From a bacterium (lineage in GTDB: Bacteria > Zhuqueibacterota > Zhuqueibacteria > Zhuqueibacterales > Geothermadaptataceae), in contig JAJRYV010000023.1 of assembly GCA_024275575.1 (NCBI GenBank), positions 1 to 49,260 on the forward strand: 49,260 nt of DNA, read 5' to 3'. Position numbers and translations under genes: made by a program. The notes below the pieces were generated by a model that was not told where the DNA came from, did no database searches, and saw nothing but the letters and a program-made list of their open reading frames with translations. Positions 35,247-45,200 of this stretch are shown one piece after another (within the stretch, counting starts at the first letter, position 1; each line of letters opens with the position of its first letter).

Positions 35247-35444
35247 ATGAAAGTTAAATATTTTGAAGACACGGATACGCTTTATGTAGAGTTGTCAGAT
35301 TCTGCTGTTGCTGAAACTAAAGAATTAAATGAAAACATCTATGTTGATGTCGATGCTGACGGGAGAGTTGTAAGTCTCACAATCGAACATGCAAGAGCAA
35401 CTTCCGGCAAACTGGATTTTTCATATGAAACTGTAACAGCATAA
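35247..35444 (+). CDS. DUF2283 family small protein
   Basis: The 65-residue product has the DUF2283 pattern: MKVKYFEDTDTLYVELSD, then a charged turn, NIYVDVDADGRVVSLTIEHA, and a short tail. ATG follows the TAA of the preceding gene with no gap, and AAAGGAG lies within that gene's last codons. Members are soluble 60-80-residue proteins, often beside DUF4258-like or other small partners, and are suspected antitoxins; no mechanism is established. Lying within a polysaccharide operon between two copies of a transferase 3' end, it appears to be inserted cargo. Confidence 0.8.
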   Translation: MKVKYFEDTDTLYVELSDSAVAETKELNENIYVDVDADGRVVSLTIEHARATSGKLDFSYETVTA

Positions 35445-35457
35445 CAGCAGAAGCCTC

Positions 35458-35656
35458 GCTCTATTCCCACCGCCTGCGCATCGGCCCCGGCATCACCGGA
35501 TGGGCGCAGGTCAAAGGCAATTACGATACCACCATCGAAAATGTACAGCAGAAAATCCAGTTTGATTTGTTCTATCTCGAAAATATGTCGCTACGGATGA
35601 ATTTTAAGATTATGCTGATGACAGTTTATGTGGTATTAGCAAGAAGGGGGCAGTGA
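35458..35656 (+). pseudogene. Decapitated duplicate of the sugar-transferase 3' end
   Basis: These 199 bases align without gaps to 34700-34898, with about 15 mismatches (roughly 92% identity), including a long identical core (GGGCGCAGGTCAAAGGCAAT and onward). The encoded end (TGWAQVKGNYDTT ... VVLARRGQ) keeps the frame and the TGA stop, but there is no start codon or N-terminal part. Several of the differences near the end are synonymous, suggesting descent from a second functional transferase or partial gene conversion. It marks a deletion or recombination boundary downstream of the DUF4258/DUF2283 pair. Confidence 0.9.
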
Positions 35657-35706
35657 AGTAAAGCTCGTACGAAAGAAAGATTATCATTAAAAACATGGAC
35701 TAAGTT

Positions 35707-36837
35707 ATGGCAAAAAGTGATAATAAAGCTTTGATAGAATTTATAAAGTTAATGAAAAAGTGGCAGCGTTTTCTAAAGTGGAATATTGGATCATTTACAA
35801 TTTTAGCGTTAATTATTAGTCTTTTACTACCCAAATGGTACAAAGGTGAAGCAAAAATATTAACAAGCGGAGGCGGGCTGGGTTCTCTCGGTCTCTCCAG
35901 TTTTGTGAGCAATTTGCCTTTAGGCGGATTAAGTCTTTTACCAAAATCTGATGAATCTCTTAAATATTTGGCAATATTGAACAGTCGCACAGTGTTTATG
36001 AAAATCATTAATAAATATAATCTGCAAGAGCGTTATGATAAGCCGGATTGGGAAAAGACCTTTCTTGAATTACAGGATAATACAAGTTTTGAAATCAATG
36101 TGGATGAAACAATAAGTATATCTGCTTGGGATACTTCACCTGAGCTGGCAGCAGATATGACGAATGAATTTGTTAAGCTGCTCGATAGTTTGAATATTCA
36201 ACTCAATGTCGAATCGGCAGGAAACGAGCGCAAGTTTCTGGAAGAACGCCTGGAAGTGTGCAATAAGGATCTCTCGGAAGCAGAAATGAAATTTAAAAAA
36301 TTTCAAGAACAAAACGGAGTTCTCGAGATCACTGAGCAGGCTAAAGCAGCGATAGCAACGATTTCTGAACTGGAAGCTATGATCATTCTTAAAGAAACAG
36401 AAAAACGCTTTAAAAACAACTATCTGGAAAAAGGAAATGCGGAGCTCAAAAGGTTGGATATAGAAGTAAAAGAATACAAGAATTCTCTTCGCCGCTTGAA
36501 ACAGGGAGAACCAAACGGCGCTGGTGAATCATTTCACATACCGACAAATTCAGTCCCGGAACTGGCATTGCAATATTTCCGTCTTTTTCGTGATGTTGAA
36601 ATTCAAAACACGATTTTAAAATTTATCACACAACAATACGAACAATCCAAAGCCATGGAAGCGAAACAAACCCCAACAATTCAGGTGCTGGATTGGGCTG
36701 TCCCCCCTGTTTATAAAGATTATCCCAAAAGAGCGTTTATTGTCATTGGCGCATTCATCTTTTCCTGTCTGCTTTCAGTTGCCGGCATTTTATTCCTTGA
36801 AAGATGGCGAGTGATAAAACAAGAACTTGATGAGTAG
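35707..36837 (+). CDS. Wzz-type polysaccharide chain-length determinant
   Basis: The 376-residue protein has a transmembrane helix near residues 24-42 (IGSFTILALIISLLLP) followed by the Wzz-family WYKGEAKIL. A long periplasmic segment includes coiled-coil stretches at about 170-260 (LEERLEVCNKDLSEAEMKFKKFQEQ). A second helix lies near 341-361 after the Pro-rich DWAVPPVYKDYPKRAF. No tyrosine-kinase domain is attached, so it is the plain polysaccharide co-polymerase type. It would control polymer length together with the Wzy-like protein encoded 10 bases downstream. No clear Shine-Dalgarno precedes ATG 35707. Confidence 0.88.
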   Translation: MAKSDNKALIEFIKLMKKWQRFLKWNIGSFTILALIISLLLPKWYKGEAKILTSGGGLGSLGLSSFVSNLPLGGLSLLPKSDESLKYLAILNSRTVFMKIINKYNLQERYDKPDWEKTFLELQDNTSFEINVDETISISAWDTSPELAADMTNEFVKLLDSLNIQLNVESAGNERKFLEERLEVCNKDLSEAEMKFKKFQEQNGVLEITEQAKAAIATISELEAMIILKETEKRFKNNYLEKGNAELKRLDIEVKEYKNSLRRLKQGEPNGAGESFHIPTNSVPELALQYFRLFRDVEIQNTILKFITQQYEQSKAMEAKQTPTIQVLDWAVPPVYKDYPKRAFIVIGAFIFSCLLSVAGILFLERWRVIKQELDE

Positions 36838-36846
36838 AGATCAGGA

Positions 36847-38232
36847 ATGCAAGTTATTAAGAATTGGACAGCGCTGCATCTGAAAGATTATCGAATTTTT
36901 ATTTTCTCGATTATTCTGCTTCAGGTTCTTGCGCTGGTAAACCTTTTAATTAAGCCTCAATTACCAATAGTTGTCGGATTCGTCCTACTCGTTATTTTTC
37001 TAATTACAACGGTACAATATTTAAGAGCTATGCAAGCTTTTGTGGTCATTGCGATCATCGTTTCTGAAGCACTTTATATCGAGACGGGCGGCCCGGTAGT
37101 AAGAGCTATCGATCTTGTTTTGCTCCACTTAGTTACTATTACTTTCATAAAATGGCTCTTAAATCCTAAGGACACAATCGAAGCTTTACCCACATTTTAT
37201 TTTGGCTTTATGTTGCTTGTTGGTGCAGCGGTACTTTCACTCCTGGGCACGATTTCTATCAAAGGTACGGTTATCGAATTTATTCAGTTGGCAGAGCTGA
37301 TTATTGCCTGTATTTTATTTTATAATTTAATAAAAACAAGAGAAGATATTAAGTTTATCTTTTTAGTGATCCTGTGCTATGCTTTATTGGATTCATTTTT
37401 TATCATTGGCAAAAGTGTAACCGGACAATTAATCGGTCGCAGGGTTGGGTTGTGGGGTTCTGTAGCGTTTGAATTGTGTTTTGGTATGGCTCTGTCTTTG
37501 GCATTTTTTTATATGTCACAAAAAATCTGGATTAAAACTTTATTTATAATTAGTGGGTTTATTATAACAAACGCTATTTTGCTAACACAGGGGCGGGCGC
37601 TATTGCTGGTCGGTCTCATCATGACAATGGTCTGCAATTTTCTGTTTTCGATTCAAAAGAAAAAAACAAGTCTTTTCATCATTCTGACACTTTTGACGCT
37701 CAGTATGGTTTTAATTGCATACATGACCCAGGGTGCGACTATTCAAACCCGCTATACTTCAATCGTCGAAGGGGGTAATTTCCGTGATTTACGGCTGATC
37801 GTTTGGGCTGTTTCCCTCATGGCCTGGCAGAGTTCACCTATTTGGGGAATCGGTTTGGGTAATACCGGCCTGGCAATTTCACTTTATTCTCCAAAACCAT
37901 TTGGTATTGCATTGCTCGCATTGGAAGGTGTAAAAACCGCACATAATGAGTATCTGAATTTTATATTACAAGCAGGCATCGCAGGGGGAATTGCGATCGT
38001 ATTTTTTTATTTTATTCTTTGGAAAAAGGCATATTCTCTTTATAAAAGATGCAAGGGAAGGGATAAAGAATACATAACAATCATTTTAGCTTTTATCAGT
38101 GGAGTCGTCGTTTTCGGTATGTCCAACGACTTGATTTTAGCGGGGAATGGGATGATTGTCATGTTGTTAGTCGCTTTGGTTGCTCGGATTGGTACACTGC
38201 AACAATTTGAAGATCAAACAGGAATCCTTTAA
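36847..38232 (+). CDS. O-antigen ligase/polymerase-like membrane protein (Wzy)
   Basis: The 461-residue protein has about twelve hydrophobic segments. The O-antigen ligase/polymerase signature lies near residue 364 (AHNEYLNFILQAGIAGGIAIV), in the large periplasmic loop region following SSPIWGIGLGNTG. Wzy proteins join lipid-linked repeat units in the periplasm, and the Wzz-like neighbour sets their number. WaaL ligases share the fold and cannot be excluded, but linkage to Wzz, Wzx and Wza favours a polymerase. An AGGA touches the ATG, an unusually tight spacing. It is the last + strand gene of the polysaccharide operon and faces wzx across a 117-base gap. Confidence 0.85.
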   Translation: MQVIKNWTALHLKDYRIFIFSIILLQVLALVNLLIKPQLPIVVGFVLLVIFLITTVQYLRAMQAFVVIAIIVSEALYIETGGPVVRAIDLVLLHLVTITFIKWLLNPKDTIEALPTFYFGFMLLVGAAVLSLLGTISIKGTVIEFIQLAELIIACILFYNLIKTREDIKFIFLVILCYALLDSFFIIGKSVTGQLIGRRVGLWGSVAFELCFGMALSLAFFYMSQKIWIKTLFIISGFIITNAILLTQGRALLLVGLIMTMVCNFLFSIQKKKTSLFIILTLLTLSMVLIAYMTQGATIQTRYTSIVEGGNFRDLRLIVWAVSLMAWQSSPIWGIGLGNTGLAISLYSPKPFGIALLALEGVKTAHNEYLNFILQAGIAGGIAIVFFYFILWKKAYSLYKRCKGRDKEYITIILAFISGVVVFGMSNDLILAGNGMIVMLLVALVARIGTLQQFEDQTGIL

Positions 38233-38349
38233 CATTATACTGTTTTTAGGGGCACTATTGGTATGATAAGGAGAATTTCCTAATAAATAAGCCTGCCATA
38301 GCGTTGACTCTGCAATTCTAAGTATGACTAAAATAGCAAGAGTCATTTA

Positions 38350-39525
38350 TTAATTTTTTCTCGCAATTATCAATCCACTTGCCCCTAAAAATCGTATTAT
38401 CCACACGATAAGCAATGAGGATGCCGCCCCGGTTAAACCAAACTTTGCAGTCAAAGCAGCGGTCAATACGACACTGATAATAATTGTCATGACATTCAGT
38501 TTGAAAAGATTCTTCAAGTGCCCGGAACGAATCGTAATAAAACTTTCTGGTAAGATATAAAAAAACTGGAAAACCCGCGCCAATCCAAGTATTGGGATAA
38601 GAGAAACTCCAGCATCATACTTGCCTTTAAAAGCGACATGAACCAACCAGGGGCCTAAAAAATAGTAAGAGAAGTAAATTACTATCCCCACTGTCAGTGC
38701 AATGAGAGCAATGGTGAAAAGATGATTTTTATCCAGTTTTTTTATGTATGGCAGCAAGACAAAATTAGCAGCTTGCAATATAATATCAAAGATTTTAAAA
38801 ATAGAGATTATTGCAAAGTATAGTGCGAGTGCTTCAAATGAAATGAGTTCCGGGATGATGAATTTATCGATTGATACCATCATCAGTAACGCCAAATCAG
38901 ACCCCAGAAGTAGATAGCCATTCGTCCAAATTGATTTTGGAACGGTATTTCCCCCTGCCGGGAATTTCGTGTAGCCATAGAGATACACTAGAATTCCCAA
39001 ACCGAAAAAGGCAGAGCCATAAAACAGCAAAACAAGGTTGATCGTAATCTGTGGTTGAAAAATGAAATAAATACTAAGAATAAAAGTGAGTATATTTATT
39101 CCTCTAAAAAGAAAGAATGAATGAACAATTCGTCCCTGCGTTCTTAAAAAAGAAGGGACAAACTCCAGGAATGCACTGGCAAGGGTTGCTATAAAAAGAA
39201 AGACAATAATGTGTAAATCAAATTGATAAATCAGCGAAGCACTGAAAACAAATAAGGCTATTATTAATGTACTGATTAGTGATAAGTGTTGATAATATCG
39301 TTTAAAATTATAGGTTGAAATCTCAAAATTTGAACAAAAACGGACAATGGAGTTTCGTTGGCCCAGTAAGCTGATGGGATAGGTAAAGCCAATTAGCGCC
39401 AGAAGCAAGCTATAAAGACCAAAATCATATTCCGATAATTGGCGCCCAAGTATAATTGTTTTTCCCAAGCCGCACAGAAGTGAAATACTTTGGAGAAGCA
39501 GTACCGAACTGAATTTTTTAAGCAT
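38350..39525 (-). CDS. Wzx-type lipid-linked oligosaccharide flippase
   Basis: The 391-residue protein consists of about eleven or twelve transmembrane helices with the MATE/Wzx N-terminal style (LLLQSISLLCGLGKTIILGRQLSEYDFGLYSLLLALIGF). It has many basic residues in short loops and no soluble domain. It would flip undecaprenyl-linked repeat units across the inner membrane for Wzy. It lies 24 bases downstream of the Wza-like gene on the minus strand, so the two form an operon converging on the rfbB-wzy operon. It is slightly shorter than typical Wzx (400-480). Confidence 0.82.
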   Translation of the reverse strand: MLKKFSSVLLLQSISLLCGLGKTIILGRQLSEYDFGLYSLLLALIGFTYPISLLGQRNSIVRFCSNFEISTYNFKRYYQHLSLISTLIIALFVFSASLIYQFDLHIIVFLFIATLASAFLEFVPSFLRTQGRIVHSFFLFRGINILTFILSIYFIFQPQITINLVLLFYGSAFFGLGILVYLYGYTKFPAGGNTVPKSIWTNGYLLLGSDLALLMMVSIDKFIIPELISFEALALYFAIISIFKIFDIILQAANFVLLPYIKKLDKNHLFTIALIALTVGIVIYFSYYFLGPWLVHVAFKGKYDAGVSLIPILGLARVFQFFYILPESFITIRSGHLKNLFKLNVMTIIISVVLTAALTAKFGLTGAASSLLIVWIIRFLGASGLIIARKN

Positions 39526-39549
39526 AATTTAGCAGTGCACCAATTTGTC

Positions 39550-40821
39550 TTATTTGTTCGGATTAATGATACCGACAGCTTTCGCAGCGATTAGAATTGA
39601 TGATATATAGCCGGCCGCTTTTAGGATCTTTAAAATTCTCGCCTGGTAAGAAAAGGGCACGAAAACAGAATCTCCTCGTCTCACTTCTAAGTTTGCTCCT
39701 TTCTTTTTTATACCAGTGCCGGAATCATAAACTTCGATTCTTTTTAGCGAACCCATCTCGTCCGTACCACCGGCAAGACCGGCGTAGTCGAGCGCTTTCA
39801 GACCGGCAAAATAGGGGAAATAGCCGGGGTTTCTAACAGCGCCATGCACATAGACGTATTCTTTTAAATAAGACAAAAATAGTTTGTCGCCGGCTTTGAG
39901 TTTTGCCGTTGATGCGTTTAAACGATTATTGCCTGCTGAATCAAAATCTAAACGGATCAGTTCTTCATCACGCTGGAGAAATATCTCATTTAAATTAGTC
40001 GAGCGGTCAATAGCTCTTATCCGGTAAAGAAATGCCTCGATCGTCTCTCCGGTAATGATTTGGTGGACACCGTGAACATCTGCATTTCCTTCGACATAAA
40101 CAGTGCCTTGCGTCATTTCCAACGGTGGAACGAAAATAGCATCTCCACCCTGGAGAAAGGCATCTTGCGATAAATCCGCATTATTATACATCCTTGACAA
40201 ATCGATCGTGTCAACAGTTCCATTTTTATGTTTTATCTGAATTCTGTCCAGCGCCGCCCAGTCGGAAAAACCATCGGCCTGCTGCACAAAGCTGGTGACT
40301 TTATCCACGGCAGAGCCAATGTAGGCCCCCGGCGTGGTCACTTGCCCCAAAACGTGAACTTTAATAAGACGTGGTTGGGTTAAAATAGCGGCAAATTCGA
40401 TCTTGCTTAAATCATATTTTTGCCGGCTTCTGTCCTTTATCAATGCCAGCGTTTCACGGAGGGTTTTTCTTCGAACATCAAATCCCCCTAAGGTTGGTAT
40501 AAATAAGGTCCCATCGACAGAAACTGAAACGGTGAAAAATTGATCTTCGGGGCTGCCGACACCAAAACTAACGGTGAAAATATCTCCCGGCCCAACAACG
40601 TAATTATTTGGATCAATTGGCCCTTCGGACGCAATCTGCAAGTTGTTGTCTTTAAGCTTCTCTTTAAATGCTTTATTTTGTTGATTTGTCTCTTTTTTTT
40701 GATCGGTGGAAAGTCGATAATCTACGAATTCATTATCTGTCCGAAACCGTTGGGGGAAAAGTGGGTTTGTATAAAACCATGAGCTCAATATTAGTATTGA
40801 AATAAAACCTGTTGATTTCAC
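39550..40821 (-). CDS. Wza-like polysaccharide export protein
   Basis: GTG 40821 is chosen: GGGAG lies 7 bases upstream and the product begins with a signal peptide (MKSTGFISILILSSWFYTNPLFPQ). The longer frame from 40893 has no ribosome site. The Poly_export domain begins near NYVVGPGDIFTVSFG, followed by SLBB-type beta-grasp modules (IKVHVLGQVTTPGAYIG; VYVEGNADVHGVHQI; YVYVHGAVRNPGYFPYF). The C-terminus has a hydrophobic helix (ILKAAGYISSILIAAKAVGII). There is no lipobox. It should form the outer-membrane exit channel for the polymer. It is the first gene of a two-gene minus-strand operon with wzx. Confidence 0.87.
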   Translation of the reverse strand: MKSTGFISILILSSWFYTNPLFPQRFRTDNEFVDYRLSTDQKKETNQQNKAFKEKLKDNNLQIASEGPIDPNNYVVGPGDIFTVSFGVGSPEDQFFTVSVSVDGTLFIPTLGGFDVRRKTLRETLALIKDRSRQKYDLSKIEFAAILTQPRLIKVHVLGQVTTPGAYIGSAVDKVTSFVQQADGFSDWAALDRIQIKHKNGTVDTIDLSRMYNNADLSQDAFLQGGDAIFVPPLEMTQGTVYVEGNADVHGVHQIITGETIEAFLYRIRAIDRSTNLNEIFLQRDEELIRLDFDSAGNNRLNASTAKLKAGDKLFLSYLKEYVYVHGAVRNPGYFPYFAGLKALDYAGLAGGTDEMGSLKRIEVYDSGTGIKKKGANLEVRRGDSVFVPFSYQARILKILKAAGYISSILIAAKAVGIINPNK

Positions 40822-41476
40822 TTTAAATCTCCCTATGAAGTCAGTTTGTTGTTTATTAATCCTGAAAAAAATATAGATATTTCTATTTATCAAATTATCC
40901 GTTCATTTTTTTGCAGCAAAGGGTTTAAATTAAGAATTAAATTGAAAAACGAAATAATTATCAGTTTTCCGGGTAAAAAATACTCATACTATACCCTTGG
41001 AGAGACTGTGTGAAAACGAGAAGTGAAATAACTTTTCGTATTTCAGTGCAGCCCATATAAGGGCTGCATTCCAGTTAAATTGCATTTTCACATAGTCTGG
41101 GAGACCGGGAACAAGGATGAATTTCCCACTTGACCAATCAAAATGTAGATATTCAATTCTTACTTCACCTGCTCAAAATGATGGCGCCACAGCGCTTCAT
41201 TCCGGGTTGTTGTTGTGACAATACTGCTATGACCGTAAAATTCAACGGATAATTCGCAAAATAAGCACAGGAATTTTGCGCATTATATTCAAAAGTGGAT
41301 ATTTATACTTGTAAGCATGAATTTTAAAAATGAGCGGCTGGCTGCTCTGGGCTAAAACATAAAATCAGGATGAATAACAGATTTGAATAAATTTAGAGAA
41401 TTATGCTGCACGCCAGTATTATATCTTTCTCGATAAAACGATTCGCAAGACCACCTATGAAATTGGAGTATTTGAC
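40822..41476. other. Intergenic region with a structured element
   Basis: This 655-base gap lies between divergent transcripts (Wza-like gene and the small secreted protein). A structured palindromic element lies at 41003-41098. No gene is supported in the rest, and it should carry the promoters of both flanking genes; no confident boxes were assigned. Confidence 0.5.
41003..41098. repeat. Cloverleaf-like palindromic element
   Basis: Outer arms AGACTGTGTGAAAA (41003-41016) and TTTTCACATAGTCT (41085-41098) pair over 14 positions with one G-U. Inside are two hairpins: CGAGAAGT/ACTTTTCG (one G-U) and TGCAGCCC/GGGCTGCA. The second hairpin recurs in similar form at 46109-46130. It could be a small mobile palindromic element or a structured RNA. 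Confidence 0.55.
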
Positions 41477-42184
41477 ATGCATCAGGGAAGGATCACCAAA
41501 ATACTATCATTGTTTCCCATATTATTTTTTCTCACCAATTCGCTTTTTGCTCAATTGATTCCGGGAAGAACTTATAAAGTTGCCGTTCTCCCATTCAACT
41601 CAGACCTTGCCGAGGGCGAGGCCTTAAAGCCTGTTTACAAGTTGATACAGACTTTTAAAAACATGCCGCAATTCAGACCGGTAAACATGCAAACGGTTCT
41701 GCATGCACTGGCCCAAAACAAGGTTAATAAGACCAACTGCAGCGATGCAGGTTGTGCGCGCAAAATCGGTTATGCGCTGCGTTCACATTTCGTCGTGCAC
41801 GGCCAGATCAACACTACTTATAGCGGATATTTTGTCGCCCTGCAGATGACCCACACAAAGACGGGTAGAGTTTTAAACAAGGTGACACGAAATATTCCGG
41901 GTGATTTAAACGATTTATCGGCGGAAATGGTGGATATTGCCAAGCGTCTCGTCAACTCAAGTAACAATATCCCCATTTCAAATTCCCAGCCTGCTAAAAA
42001 TTCGACGCTCAAAAAGAAAAGCAGCATAAAAAAATGGACCCTGATCGGATTGGCCGTTGCCGGCGGGGTCAGTGTTGGTGTCCTGGCGACGCAGGGCGGT
42101 GGTAACGGCAACCCGGACAGCGGGAACAAGACCGGCACAGTAACTGTACTTCCAGGGCCACCGCCACTCTCAGGCGGTAATTAG
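41477..42184 (+). CDS. Secreted CsgG/DUF2380-like protein
   Basis: GGAG lies 8 bases before ATG 41477. The 235-residue product has a signal peptide (ILSLFPILFFLTNSLFAQ). Its core resembles the nucleotide-free Rossmann-like domain of CsgG/FlgT/DUF2380 proteins (YKVAVLPFNSDLAEGEALKP; KTNCSDAGCARKIGYALRSHFVVHGQI, i.e. the 'xCxxxxCAxxIGxxLxA..vvxGxI' pattern). A hydrophobic segment near 195-212 (WTLIGLAVAGGVSVGVLA) precedes a Gly/Pro-rich tail. Such proteins often assemble at the outer membrane. It is followed at 61 bases by the large sorting-domain protein, so the pair may be co-expressed. The exact function is unknown. Confidence 0.7.
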   Translation: MHQGRITKILSLFPILFFLTNSLFAQLIPGRTYKVAVLPFNSDLAEGEALKPVYKLIQTFKNMPQFRPVNMQTVLHALAQNKVNKTNCSDAGCARKIGYALRSHFVVHGQINTTYSGYFVALQMTHTKTGRVLNKVTRNIPGDLNDLSAEMVDIAKRLVNSSNNIPISNSQPAKNSTLKKKSSIKKWTLIGLAVAGGVSVGVLATQGGGNGNPDSGNKTGTVTVLPGPPPLSGGN

Positions 42185-42245
42185 GACCCGACTTTTCGAC
42201 TAAAACCGGCGAAATCCCCTCGTGCACATTGCAAGGACTTAAAAA

Positions 42246-45200
42246 ATGAAGAAGCGAAATTCTTTTTATAAAATATTGATCCTGTTTGGCCTGCTGAGCA
42301 GTATCCTGACGGCACAGGACAAACCACAGATTGTCGAGCATGTTTTTCTCAAAGACGGGCAAATCATCGAGAAAGCCGGCATCGGCGACGTGACTGTCGA
42401 ATTGAAATTCAGTATGGCGATGAATACAGCAGTGGTGCCGGAAATTCACTACAGTTTGAGCAACAGCAACTTTACTCTTGTGCTGCCGGCACGCGGAGCA
42501 TGGGAAAGCACCACACTATGGCAGGGCTCGTTCACTATCAGCAGCAACCTACCGAGCACGGGCGATGGACTTTATTATTTCCGGGTTAATGGCGCCGAAT
42601 CTGTCGATGCCGCAATAATGGATTCCGTTGTATCAAATACAACCCTGGAAATTTGCCGCCCGGATGTCAGATTTAGCAAATCGCTGATCAATTTGGGATA
42701 TTTTCTTTCGGGAAATACGGTTCAGGTTCCCCTCGAGATTTCCAATCCGGGTTGCGACAAACTCACCATCAGCAGCGTCTCCGTGGGCGCTCCGTTTTTT
42801 GTTACCAATATCGCGCCGAATCATGTTATCCCCAGTGAAAGTTCATTCACGATTAATGTGGGCATCACCACCAACAAACGTGCCCGCTGGGATGATACGG
42901 TTACCGTTGTTATTCCACAACTGCGGCCAAACACCTATAAAATCCCTGTTAGTGCTATCTCACACGGTCCGCAAATCAGCATCAGTCCGGCGGATGTCGA
43001 TTTCGGCGATGTGGAGTTAGGCAGCGATTCGACTCGGCGTATTGTTGTGTTCAATCACTTTGCTGCTGATTCCTCTCTGAGTGATACATTGACTATATAT
43101 TCTGAATCGAGTTCAGCGCCGGCGGTCTTTTCAATTTCTGCTTACAGCCGGACCATCGCACCGGGAGATTCAAGCATTCTTTTTATTACTTTTAAACCCA
43201 ATAAAGCCCTGCGTTATATCGGGTATTTTATCAATTTACAAAATTCCGACGCCGTACAGAAGAATGCCCGAATCCCTGTTCGTGGCCGCGGTATCGATAA
43301 TGATCCGCCACCGCAAATTCCTGGTCTGGAGATCAACTGGAATACGGCTTTTGCCGGATATACCAATAGTGACAGTATTCGTCTTTGCTGGCAACAAGTC
43401 ACTGAATCGAGCGGGATTTCCGAAATTCGCTGGAAATTCTCTCAGGAACCGAAAGCGCCCATCACCAATACTGATCTCGGCCTCGGCGGGGCAATCGATC
43501 TCGATGAATCCACCACCTGCGTTTACATTCCGTTGCGTTCGAGATTGACCAATGGTCGCTGGTATTGTTATCTCTGGTTTGTCGATGGTGCGGGAAATTC
43601 GGGTTATACCAGTCCGGTGAAAACAGTTTTGAATTATGATACCCGTATTCCCGGTGCGCCTACATTGCTCGAACGCAATATTGAGATTTCGCAATGGTTT
43701 AGCCCGCAATATCCGTTTAATCTGCGTTTCCTTTTGCCGCGAACGACGACGACCGGGCGCAACGATATAGAGGCTGTTCGCTGGACCTATGGTAATCGAC
43801 CGGGTTCGGCAACCGATTACGACCGGCAGCAAAATCTCGGCGCGCACGATGATACGGTGACCGTCACTATTCCATTCGATGACATCGAATGTGGTGAGGA
43901 CAGCCTGTTCGTCTGGCTCGTCGATTCCACCGGTAATTCCAGCGCCAATAATGTCACGATTATTCCCTACAGCTATGACGGCTGCCCGCCGGTGATCACC
44001 CGGCTCGATACGCAAGAAACGTCAATCGGCGATATCGGCGCGGTATTCAAAGATACGGTGCTCATCGAAGATGAAAGCTCAATTTCCGAAGCGATCGTTT
44101 ATTATCGTTTTGGCGGCGCCGAAGCGGAAGAACCGCCGGCGCGGGCGACGCGAATCGCAGAATCTGATTCGTTTGTTATCTTGATTCCCCAAGGCGCTAT
44201 GACCCGGCGTGGACTCGAATACAGGCTGAAAGCGACCGATCAATTTGGCCAATTTGCTTTCGGCCCCGCAAGCAAAAATGCTTGCACCTCCCACGGAGAA
44301 ATCTGGTTTCCGATCCGTACGCGCGTCAGCGATCAGGGCAACTATGCTATCGATAGCCACGGTAATCCTTTGCCGCTAAAATCGGGTACGGAATTATCCC
44401 ATTATCAGATGATTTCCGTGCCCTATGCGATCGACAGCGCCTCTGTTTCATCTGTACTCGATGATGACCTCGGGAAATACGACAATACGAGCTGGCGTTT
44501 TTTCGATTATGTCGACGGTACGGCACAAAACCCCTGGGTCGAAGGTTACAAATCACGAGATTTTGAACCTGGGCGTTCATTTTTTATCATCACAAACCAG
44601 CAGGATATCGTTTTTGACGCCGGCCGCGGTACGACAGTGGCAACAGTTTGCCCGGATACGCTTACACTTAACGAAGGTTGGAATTTTATTGCTACGCCAT
44701 TCGCTTTTCCGGTGCATAAATCTTCCCTGCGGCTGGTCAATTCCACCACGAATCTGACATTGCGTTCCTATGTTGCTGGTTGGGATATCACGAATATACT
44801 CGAACCCTGGATGGGATACGCGCTCTATGTGGTGCGGGAAACGGCTAATTTGCCCATCTATCTCATTATTCAGCCGGATGCAATCGAAAGCAACGCACGA
44901 AAGATCAAACCGGCTCCCGCGGTTCTCGCTGTCGGTGAATGGAACTTGAAAGTCGCCGCACAAGCCGGGGAGTTTACGGATAATTTTAATTGGCTTGGCC
45001 AGAACCGCAATGCAGCCGATCAATTTGATGCTTTTGATCTGGCCGAACCACCCGGCATCGGGCAATACGTCGCGCTTTCCTTTCCGCATGCGGACTGGCA
45101 GCAACCGGCAACGGAATTCAGCGCTGATTTTCGTGCGACACAGAATGTGAACCAGCAATGGCAGATCGAAATAAAATCCACAGTGCCGGGGGAAGCCATT

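Noticed and set aside
30165-40821. Prophage or integrative element
   Set aside because: No integrase, phage structural gene, attachment site or transposase is present; the genes form an ordinary polysaccharide locus.
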